From: an uncultured Planctomycetaceae bacterium
GTDB lineage: Bacteria > Planctomycetota > Planctomycetia > Planctomycetales > Planctomycetaceae
Direction: 5' to 3'
Assembly: GCA_937916515.1 (NCBI GenBank)
Contig: CALFSX010000144.1
Coordinates: forward strand, 1-47,718
DNA length: 47,718 nucleotides
Part shown: piece by piece, positions 32,946 to 40,275 of the stretch
How positions within the stretch are numbered: position 1 is the first letter of the stretch
Layout: every line of letters begins with the position of its first letter
Program-made: the position numbers and the translations under genes
Notes under the pieces: model-generated
Database searches by the model: none
The model's input: only the letters and a program-made list of their open reading frames with translations
What the model was told of the DNA's origin: nothing

Positions 32946-32983
32946 CGAGGCAGTGCCTCAGACCATTCGAGCTACCGCTCGGC
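32941..32983 (-). repeat. Type 2 arm of repeat family R1, second copy
   Basis: TCTAACGAGGCAGTGCCTCA followed by GACCATTCGAGCTACCGCTC matches, in reverse, the arm at 22612-22671 with very few differences. It abuts the left arm of copy 5 and shares its CTAAC pentamer. Confidence 0.75.
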
Positions 32984-33007
32984 AATAACGCGTTTCGTTT
33001 GAACGCT

Positions 33008-34273
33008 TTACTGCAGGATTTTCCCCGCGACGTTGGTGTCAGCTGACAGAGCCTGAAGACGCTCAAAATGATCCAGCAATTGCCATTCTCGCTCAATGAT
33101 GACGTTTGATTCTTCGAATGAATTGGATGCCAGACTGGCATTGTCTGCAGCTTCTAATGGTTGGCTGCCCACCTCAGAAGTCAGTGTGAAGTAAACACCG
33201 TTCTGGCTCAAAAGGGACTCTGGCGCCGTCACGCGAACCAACGAAATTTTTCCTGCTGACTTCACTACGTCATTGTGCCTGTATGTAACCGTACCGTCTT
33301 CGGCAATGGCCACGTTCACTGCTTCCGTCGGAATTACCTCCACTCCAGACAAGGCCAGCGAAACCGATTCGCCTTGAACGCCAAGTCGTCCATCGTCCAG
33401 GCGTTCGAACTGACCATTCCGAGTCAGCACACAACCGGGCTCCAGGCGGAACATGGCAAAAGGGTCATGCTGGATGGCCACGTGCAGGCTATTGTTGGAA
33501 ACACTGATCGCCCCCGGTGTGAAGTCGAACGCAGCGGTGCTGGTGGTGATTCTGTCGGATGACGTTTCCGGAGTTGGTACGGCAAGCGATGTGTTTGTCA
33601 GCCCACGCCGATAACCAACGGTGGCGGCGTTTCGCAGATTATTGATCACCGTACTTCGGAGTTGGTGAATGGGCGTCTGCGGAATTCGTTCGACCGGTTG
33701 AATGTTGATATCTGCACCGGGCTGAAGAAACGAATTTGATACCTGCAAAATTGAAGGCATCAACTTCTTCTGTTCCAGCAGAATGTTAAGCTCATCCAAA
33801 GGCATACCACAATAAGTATCGACCCAGCCGGATTTGACATGCGTTGGTAGGTCGGGAAAGTGGAACTCGATTGATGCCAGTACGTCGGCTTCAGAAGCTT
33901 GTGTCAGTTCCGAATCAGCAATGGTTTCGGCAAACACGTCACCTTCATCGGTGTCTGCGATGAATTCTCCAGCGGCGATTTGAGTTTCAGCGAATTCTGA
34001 AAAGGACGAGCCATCCGTGACATCGGAAGTATTCGGGAATGTTAGCTCAGCCGTTTGATCTGAAATCTGCTGGGCCGGGGGATCCACCAACATCAATGGA
34101 ACGACGCCATCAAAGATTTCCGGCTGCGGAATGAAATCTATTGGTTCATCGTCGGATCGAACAAGCACAGCCTCAGTTTGAGACTGCAGTTGGGGGGCCA
34201 TGAAATTTCCGGAAAGAAGTCCCACCAGAAAAAACAATGCCGCAAACAACGCTGTGGTTTTAATTCTGCTCAT
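33008..34273 (-). CDS. Membrane-anchored protein with flagellar rod/hook (FlgF/FlgG-like) domain
   Basis: About 421 aa from the ATG at 34273, which has GGAGG 8 nt upstream (the in-frame ATG at 34288 is inferior). A single N-terminal hydrophobic helix (TTALFAALFFLVGLLSGNFM) is followed by an acidic, probably disordered linker (about 35-130) and a small domain (about 135-190). The rest resembles FlgF/FlgG. STVINNLRNAATVGYRRGLT matches the rod-protein N-terminal NNLANvnTtGFKR pattern. LHVAIQHDPFAMF and LTRNGQFERLDDGRLGVQG match their LAIQGdGFF and TRdGsF/G-L regions. VAIAEDGTVTYRH, ESNVIIEREWQLLDHFERLQ and the final helix match the FlgG C-terminus. Classical FlgG has no membrane anchor and is exported by the flagellar type III system, so this is a divergent relative with a Sec-type N-terminus. 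Confidence 0.7.
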   Translation of the reverse strand: MSRIKTTALFAALFFLVGLLSGNFMAPQLQSQTEAVLVRSDDEPIDFIPQPEIFDGVVPLMLVDPPAQQISDQTAELTFPNTSDVTDGSSFSEFAETQIAAGEFIADTDEGDVFAETIADSELTQASEADVLASIEFHFPDLPTHVKSGWVDTYCGMPLDELNILLEQKKLMPSILQVSNSFLQPGADINIQPVERIPQTPIHQLRSTVINNLRNAATVGYRRGLTNTSLAVPTPETSSDRITTSTAAFDFTPGAISVSNNSLHVAIQHDPFAMFRLEPGCVLTRNGQFERLDDGRLGVQGESVSLALSGVEVIPTEAVNVAIAEDGTVTYRHNDVVKSAGKISLVRVTAPESLLSQNGVYFTLTSEVGSQPLEAADNASLASNSFEESNVIIEREWQLLDHFERLQALSADTNVAGKILQ

Positions 34274-34630
34274 GTGCCCAGCCTCCATGCTTCGTCATCC
34301 GTGAACGATTACGGAGTCTAAGTGCAAACCGTAAGATGCGGCAAGTCACGCCGCACAAAGGATGCATCAATCTTCATGGAGTTTTAAGAATCCAGACGTC
34401 GCCAAATCGGACATCGGGGATTCCACGCAACCGAGCCCAATGCGACGGGGCACAGGAAGCTTATGAGTTGCACCATCGCAACAGGAATTCCCCGGCAGAT
34501 GATGGTTCGCTTACCTTCTTCGCGGCCTGTTTTTTGTTAGCATTGTTCAGTAAAGCCGCTCAATGAACTCGGGAAGCCCCGAAGCTGATTGCACGGAGTT
34601 GTTGTAAACAAGGTTGTGGCGAGGCGTGAA
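34274..34630. other. Divergent intergenic region
   Basis: This separates the FlgG-like gene from the sulfatase gene. A 76-codon plus frame at 34336-34566 has no motif and is rejected. The region should carry both promoters; none is assigned. Confidence 0.4.
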
Positions 34631-37600
34631 ATGTTCAGAAATTGTTTCTCATTGGTTTTAGCAGTGACTCTGTCCAGCAACATATCGCTGGCCGCAGCGG
34701 CGGAACGTCCCAACGTTTTGTTGATTCTGGTTGATGACCTGAAGCCGTCATTTGGAGCTTACGGCGTCGACTGGGTGAAGTCTCCAAACCTGGACAGGCT
34801 GGCCGCCAAAGGTATGCGGTTCGACATGGCGTACTGTAATCAGGCGGTTTGTGCTCCGTCGCGAAACAATCTACTGATCGGTTCACGATCGACTTCTATT
34901 GGGGTCTATTCGTTGGGGCAAAACTTTCGCACGGCAGTTCCGGATGCTGTCACGATGCCGCAGTACTTCAAAAATCACGGCTACCATTCGGCGGGAATTG
35001 GCAAGGTGTTTCATGTGGGCCACGGCAACGTGAACGACGAAAGTTCGTGGAGCGTCCCGTTTCAACCCGACAAAGTGGTTGACTATGTTTTGCCGGAAAG
35101 CACAGGTGGCCAGTTAACTCGAGAAGAAGCCTATTTCAGCAATCAAAAGCTGGGCGACATTCGTTCTCTGCCGCGCGGTGCCGCCTGGGAAAATGCAGAC
35201 GTAGACGACGAAGCTTATGCCGATGGTCGTATCGCAACCGAAGGCATCAAACGATTGAAGTCGTATTCTGAATCAAAGCAGCCGTTCTTTCTGGCGCTCG
35301 GTTTCACAAAACCACACCTCCCGTTTTGTGCTCCGAAAAAGTACTGGGATATGTACGATCGTCAGCAATTGCCGCTGGCGGAAAATGTCAAGCCGCCGGA
35401 AGGTGCTCCCAGTTATGCCGGCAAAACTCTGGGAGAACTGTCGCAGTACAAGCCCGTTCCGGAGAATCCACCGCTTTCTGAAGACATGACTCGCACTCTT
35501 ATTCATGGCTACTATGCAGCGCTAAGTTATATGGATGCTCAGGTTGGGCGAGTGCTTCAGCAGGTCGAAACTTTGGGGCTCGACGACAATACCATCATCG
35601 TGTTGTGGGGCGATCACGGCTATCACCTGGGCGATCACGGATCGTGGACCAAGCATACAAACTATGAACAGGCCAATCGCATTCCGATTTTTGTGGTCGC
35701 TCCCGGAGTAACCACGCCAGGAACAAGTTCCAGCGCATTGATCGAAACGGTCGACATCTTTCCCACCGTGGCTGAACTTGCCGGGTTGCCAGCCATTTCC
35801 GGACCTCAACCAATTGACGGTTCCAGCTTTGTCAACGTGTTGAATCAAACTCAAACGTCCATCGACAGCCATGCTTATCACTGCTTCCCGAAGGGCGGAA
35901 GGCTGGGCCGAGCAATCCGAACGGAACGCTATCGGCTGGTCGAATGGAAAAGTGACAAGCGTGACGACAAACCGGAATTCGAACTCTACGACTACAAAAC
36001 CGATCCTCATGAAACGAAGAATCTTGCCAGCAGCCAACCAGAGGTTGCTGAACGGCTGAAGGCGATTCTGGCAACTCACCCGGAAGCCATCGTAAATGGA
36101 GGCAAGCCCAAGGATTCCAGCGCCGCCACCACAGTACCAACGTCTGCTTCTGAGGAAGCTGTTTCGCCATCAATCGCCAACACTGCGATTTCGATCAGCG
36201 TTGAAGCAGAAGCCAACATGCCAAACGGTGTCTTGCTGGCTCAGGGAGGTCGCGAACACGGATTCGCTTTGCTGTTTGTAGATGGCCAGCCCACGTTTGA
36301 TGTGCGAGTGGACGGGAAGGTGACTCGCTTACAGGCACCTAAACCGAAGGAAGCAAGATTCAAGTTATCTGCCAGACTTGCACAGGATGAAATGACTTTG
36401 CAGGTTGATGGACAGGTCGCAGAAACCTGCGCTTCGCCGGGATTCATTCCTGTTCAACCCAAGGACGGACTTTCGCTGGCCAAAGACGATCGATCTGCAG
36501 CTGGTAACTATGAAGCGCCGAATCCTTTTAACGGAACACTGTTTTCGACAAAGGTGCAACCGGATGGGGACAAACAGCCAGCAGTAGTGGCAGAACCAAT
36601 GAGCCGCGCAGAAATTGAAGCGGGCTTGCAGTCGCACGACAAGGCACTGTTTGTGCATAACAGCTGGATTAGAGACCCCTATATCGTTCGCGGACCGGAC
36701 GACTTCTATTACCTGACAGGCACAACGCCTCAGCCCAAAGACCCGGTGGAAGTGTCTGATCCGTACAACACCGGACTGGGAAATGATTCGATTGTTGGTT
36801 GGCAAATGCAGGTCTGGCGCAGCAAAGATCTTGTGGAATGGTCGTCACTGGGTGCCCCCTTTAATTTAAAGGACGGCGTGTGGGCAGAAGCTCGTCCGGA
36901 CAAATTCAAAACCGTTGCTGAACAACAATGGCGACTGTGGGCTCCTGAACTGCACTGGCTGGGCGATCGCTGGGCACTTGTGCATACCAGTCCGTCGCCG
37001 GTGGCGGCTGCCAACTTATCGCTAACGGCGAACAGCGACGTGCAGCGTCCGTGGTCGAACCCCATGGGCAGCAAGATCGGCAAGCGGCACGATCCTTCGC
37101 TGTTTAAAGACGACGACGGCACGTGGTGGATGATTTGGGGAGCCACGCAGATTGCCCCACTGAACTCAGACTTCAGCGACTTCACCGCAGCGCCGGTCGC
37201 GATTGGACCATCGGGTGACACGAGCAGAATGGGCCACGAAGGTTGCCTGATGCGAAAGATTGACGGCAAATACGTGCTATTCGGAACCGGCTGGTCGACA
37301 TCGGAAATGAGAAAAGGCAGCTACAACCTGTACTACGCAACCGCTGATTCAATCACCGGCCCATATAGTGAACGAAAGTTTGCTGGCCGATTTCTGGGGC
37401 ATGGGACTCCTTTTCAGGATCGCGAAGGCCAGTGGTGGTCGACCGCTTTCTACAATGGAAACGTGCCACCCATTTCACGCGACGGAGTTCAGCAGCGAGA
37501 CCTTTCAGAAACAGCTCAAACAATCAATCAACGTGGGACAACTCTGGTTCCATTAGATGTGCAAACCCTGCACGATGGCACGTTACATATCCGAGCCAAA

Positions 37601-37672
37601 GTCGCAGATTACGCAGTACCAGGTCCAGACGAGGCGCAGTCGTTTAATGATATAACGACGCCTCAAACGTGA
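34631..37672 (+). CDS. Secreted sulfatase fused to a GH43-like beta-propeller
   Basis: About 1013 aa from the ATG at 34631, with GAGG 6 nt upstream and a signal peptide (SLVLAVTLSSNISLAAAAE). Residues about 24-490 form a type I sulfatase of the iduronate-2-sulfatase kind: NVLLILVDDLKPSFGAYG, CAPSRNN (Cys74, expected formylglycine), FTKPHLPFCAPKKYW, LWGDHGYHLGDHGSWTKHTN and NRIPIFVVAPG. A Ser/Thr/Ala linker and a concanavalin-like domain (about 525-640) follow. The C-terminal part (about 675-980) resembles a GH43-type five-bladed propeller, with RDPYIVRGPDDFYYLTG (D682), RHDPSLFKDDDGTWWMIWG (D821) and GHEGCLMRK (E870) in the order base, modulator, acid. It probably desulfates and trims a sulfated polysaccharide in the periplasm or outside the cell. 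The exact glycan is unknown. Confidence 0.87.
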   Translation: MFRNCFSLVLAVTLSSNISLAAAAERPNVLLILVDDLKPSFGAYGVDWVKSPNLDRLAAKGMRFDMAYCNQAVCAPSRNNLLIGSRSTSIGVYSLGQNFRTAVPDAVTMPQYFKNHGYHSAGIGKVFHVGHGNVNDESSWSVPFQPDKVVDYVLPESTGGQLTREEAYFSNQKLGDIRSLPRGAAWENADVDDEAYADGRIATEGIKRLKSYSESKQPFFLALGFTKPHLPFCAPKKYWDMYDRQQLPLAENVKPPEGAPSYAGKTLGELSQYKPVPENPPLSEDMTRTLIHGYYAALSYMDAQVGRVLQQVETLGLDDNTIIVLWGDHGYHLGDHGSWTKHTNYEQANRIPIFVVAPGVTTPGTSSSALIETVDIFPTVAELAGLPAISGPQPIDGSSFVNVLNQTQTSIDSHAYHCFPKGGRLGRAIRTERYRLVEWKSDKRDDKPEFELYDYKTDPHETKNLASSQPEVAERLKAILATHPEAIVNGGKPKDSSAATTVPTSASEEAVSPSIANTAISISVEAEANMPNGVLLAQGGREHGFALLFVDGQPTFDVRVDGKVTRLQAPKPKEARFKLSARLAQDEMTLQVDGQVAETCASPGFIPVQPKDGLSLAKDDRSAAGNYEAPNPFNGTLFSTKVQPDGDKQPAVVAEPMSRAEIEAGLQSHDKALFVHNSWIRDPYIVRGPDDFYYLTGTTPQPKDPVEVSDPYNTGLGNDSIVGWQMQVWRSKDLVEWSSLGAPFNLKDGVWAEARPDKFKTVAEQQWRLWAPELHWLGDRWALVHTSPSPVAAANLSLTANSDVQRPWSNPMGSKIGKRHDPSLFKDDDGTWWMIWGATQIAPLNSDFSDFTAAPVAIGPSGDTSRMGHEGCLMRKIDGKYVLFGTGWSTSEMRKGSYNLYYATADSITGPYSERKFAGRFLGHGTPFQDREGQWWSTAFYNGNVPPISRDGVQQRDLSETAQTINQRGTTLVPLDVQTLHDGTLHIRAKVADYAVPGPDEAQSFNDITTPQT

Positions 37673-37678
37673 ATGCTG

Positions 37679-37960
37679 TCATCCAATATCTGAACAGACA
37701 TCCAGATAAAGACCTGAGATCGCACAGTCAGCCCGTATAATCGTTCGAACCGGCCATTGTCGACGAATCGCTTCAATTGTCGCCTGAGCCAGGCTTTCTT
37801 CTGTCGGTGAATTGCTGTTTGACGGGAACAGCAGGGGCTCACTCACCAGACAGAGTCTGTAGAGGTCATGGTTTGTCCACATGGAGGTGGCCGAACCAGA
37901 TTTTTCGGTCAAGAAGATCGTTTCACGCTCGATTCGTACTGAATATGCCAGTGCGACCAT
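37679..37960 (-). CDS. Possible small hypothetical protein
   Basis: A minus-strand frame that fills the gap between the sulfatase stop and the glycosyltransferase start. From the ATG at 37960 it gives 93 aa with ordinary composition (SVRIERETIFLTEKSGSATS; EESLAQATIEAIRRQWPV; ADCAISGLYLDVCSDIG). The frame is open further upstream, to 38062, into the glycosyltransferase gene. It is not recognised, with no strong ribosome-binding site. The plus strand here is also open upstream of the glycosyltransferase start (from 37881), but without recognisable content. Confidence 0.3.
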   Translation of the reverse strand: MVALAYSVRIERETIFLTEKSGSATSMWTNHDLYRLCLVSEPLLFPSNSNSPTEESLAQATIEAIRRQWPVRTIIRADCAISGLYLDVCSDIG

Positions 37961-38018
37961 TCGGCAGGCGACGTCTCCGAAATTCAAACGCCAACATCGC
38001 TGGCTGGAAAGACCAACG

Positions 38019-39344
38019 ATGACGATGCGCGTTTTACTTATGGCTGAAGCCTGCAATCCCACGTGGACCAGCGTACCGTTGGTGGGATATAACTTTGCCA
38101 GAGCACTTTCGGAACATCCGGATCTGCAGGTGACGTTGGTTTCGCACGTTCGGAATCAGTCTGCTCTGGAATCCGATGCAATTGCCGATACGGCTCGCCT
38201 GGTGTTCGTCAATAACGAATGGATCGCGAAGCCCCTGTTCAAGCTGGGCAGTATCGTTCGAGGTGGAAAGTCGCTGGGGTGGACGACCAATATGGCGATC
38301 AACTGGCCCGCCTACATCGCCTTCGAGCGACAGGCTTATAAGACACTGAAAGAGGAACTTGAATGCGGAGGCTACGATCTGGTTCATCGGATAACACCCG
38401 TGTCTCCGACGATGCCCAGTCCCATGGCGAAGTGGACTGACGTTCCAATGCTGATCGGTCCTTTAAACGGTGGACTTCCGTGGCCCAGTGAGTATCCGGA
38501 ATTGCGAAAGAAAGAGCGTGAGTGGTTGGTCCCTGTTCGTAACGCTTATCAAAAGCTGCCGTATTATCGCAGTTCCTACAGAAGGCTGGCGGGCGTGGTT
38601 GCAGGAAGTCGCCACACAGCGACTGAGACGCCGCTCGATTTCAGTGGTGAAAAATTCTATATGCCTGAAAATGGAATCGATCCTGCAAAGTTCCAAATCG
38701 CGGATGGCTGGACAGCTCCAACGGAACGATTTCGCTTTGTGTCTGTCGGGCGACTTGTGCCTTACAAGGGCTTTCATCTGACGGTGGCCGCCATGGCTCG
38801 TTCAGCGGCCCTGCAGAACTGCGACTTGACAATTATTGGCGATGGTCCGGAACGAGAGCGGCTGCAACAGCTGGCGGCAGAACTTGAACTGTCCGATCGA
38901 GTTCGCTTTGCAGGCTGGATGCCACAGGAAGAGTTGGCGGCTGAGTTACGAGATTCACAAGCTTTTGTGTTTCCCAGCCTGCGGGAGTTTGGTGGTGGAG
39001 TGGTGCTGGAGGCAATGGCTTCCGGGCTTCCGTCGATTATCGTCAACTATGGCGGGCCAGCAGAACTTGTCACTCCACAAACAGGATTTGCTCTGGAATT
39101 GCAGCACGAAGACGCTTTGGTGCGCGAACTGTGTGTATCGATGGAAACTCTGGTAGGCGACCACGGCATGTGCGAACGCATGGCAGATGCCGCGTTGCAC
39201 AGCGTACGCTCGCAACATACATGGTCTGCAAAGGCTGATCAGATGACCAGAATATATCGGCAGGTTCTCGGCGGCACGTCCCATCGTGAACGAATGCAGC
39301 CGACAAGCTCAACCGGTGCCAGCCAACAGCTGGTGAACGTATAG
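38019..39344 (+). CDS. GT4-family glycosyltransferase
   Basis: About 441 aa from the ATG at 38019 (MTMRVLLMAEACNPTWTSVP), preferred because the Rossmann fold begins immediately; GGAAAG lies about 9 nt upstream. It is a GT-B fold protein. The N-terminal half is the acceptor side (LVGYNFARALSEHPDLQVTL). The C-terminal half is the nucleotide-sugar side, with FVSVGRLVPYKGFHLTVAAM, DLTIIGDGPERERLQQLA, FAGWMPQEELAAEL and FVFPSLREFGGGVVLEAMAS, whose E-x7-E-type motif (EFGGGVVLE) is typical of retaining GT4 enzymes. It is likely involved in polysaccharide, lipopolysaccharide or glycoprotein glycan synthesis. It is not clearly in an operon. Confidence 0.9.
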   Translation: MTMRVLLMAEACNPTWTSVPLVGYNFARALSEHPDLQVTLVSHVRNQSALESDAIADTARLVFVNNEWIAKPLFKLGSIVRGGKSLGWTTNMAINWPAYIAFERQAYKTLKEELECGGYDLVHRITPVSPTMPSPMAKWTDVPMLIGPLNGGLPWPSEYPELRKKEREWLVPVRNAYQKLPYYRSSYRRLAGVVAGSRHTATETPLDFSGEKFYMPENGIDPAKFQIADGWTAPTERFRFVSVGRLVPYKGFHLTVAAMARSAALQNCDLTIIGDGPERERLQQLAAELELSDRVRFAGWMPQEELAAELRDSQAFVFPSLREFGGGVVLEAMASGLPSIIVNYGGPAELVTPQTGFALELQHEDALVRELCVSMETLVGDHGMCERMADAALHSVRSQHTWSAKADQMTRIYRQVLGGTSHRERMQPTSSTGASQQLVNV

Positions 39345-39398
39345 CCAACTGAAGTCGCCTGTCGTACTGCTTGCCGTTAAATTCGGCAGTGCGACAAA

Positions 39399-40142
39399 CT
39401 ACGACGCCGCAATCGCCTGGTTTAGTGGTACCAAAACTTCGTCAATAACAAACTCTTCCAGCAGCTCTTCGCATTTGGCTCGAAGCTGCGAAAGTCGGTC
39501 AGCGAATGATGCGTCGTGATCCATGCTGCCGTATTGTCGAACCGTGAAATAGACGCTGATCTGTTCTTCCGGAAACTCGCCGCGACGAACGTGATAGGCA
39601 TTGGTACGGGTTTCAATCATCAGGCGAGCCTGCAGGCGGCACGATTCGTCCAGACTGATGGTCATGTTTGGTTCGAAATTCAGAATCGTGGCGCCGTCGA
39701 TCTTCAGAAGTCCTTCCATCGCGGGAGAACATCCCAGCGCCTTTGAAACCAGCAGGTCGTGGTTACCGCGGTAGGCAAAGTCGAAGCCCATCACATAGTC
39801 CAGTGCTTCGCAGTCCAGCGGACTAACGCTCAGCATATAAGGCACCAGTTCCAGAATAAGTCGGTGCTGCTGTTCTGCCTCGTCCAGATCTGTCGGGTTC
39901 ACGCATCCGCTGCAGATGCGACGTGGTTCCAAAGAGACCCAACGATGGAAGGGAAGCTCCTTGTCTTCTTCCATCACAAAATCGCCGTTTTCGCGAGTGT
40001 AGAAGTTTTTCATTTGCGGGTACGACTTTTGTACACGCCCAAAGAACTCCAGAACCGCTTCCCGAGAATTCGGAAGAGCCATTTCTGTGTTGAGGTTCAT
40101 GTTGGCGTAAAAGTCAGTAACGAGCGAACTGTATCGATTCAT
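39399..40142 (-). CDS. Conserved hypothetical protein
   Basis: About 247 aa from the ATG at 40142 (MNRYSSLVTDFYANMNLNTE); the frame is open from 40208 but the upstream part is less protein-like. It contains ICSGCVNPTDLDEAEQQHRL and VSPLDCEALDYVMGFDFAYR, GNHDLLVSKALG, and a C-terminal beta-rich section (RLMIETRTNAYHVRRGEF; ISVYFTVRQYGSMD) ending in a charged helix (LRAKCEELLEEFVIDEVLVP). It is soluble, with no signal peptide. The CSGC pair may bind metal, which is a guess. No family is recognised. It lies convergent to the glycosyltransferase gene. Confidence 0.65.
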   Translation of the reverse strand: MNRYSSLVTDFYANMNLNTEMALPNSREAVLEFFGRVQKSYPQMKNFYTRENGDFVMEEDKELPFHRWVSLEPRRICSGCVNPTDLDEAEQQHRLILELVPYMLSVSPLDCEALDYVMGFDFAYRGNHDLLVSKALGCSPAMEGLLKIDGATILNFEPNMTISLDESCRLQARLMIETRTNAYHVRRGEFPEEQISVYFTVRQYGSMDHDASFADRLSQLRAKCEELLEEFVIDEVLVPLNQAIAAS

Positions 40143-40275
40143 GTCAGGAAAGCAGGACAGGCAGTGGGATTTGATGGGAAGAGAAACAGTAAAAGCAAAC
40201 GGCCTCACGCAGTCGGAAAAGAATGGTCGCGTGAGTTTAGTGAAGGGTTGTAGACCGAATGTCTAAGAAAAACGC

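Noticed and set aside
34336-34566. Plus-strand frame of 76 codons before the sulfatase
   Set aside because: No motif and located in the divergent promoter region.
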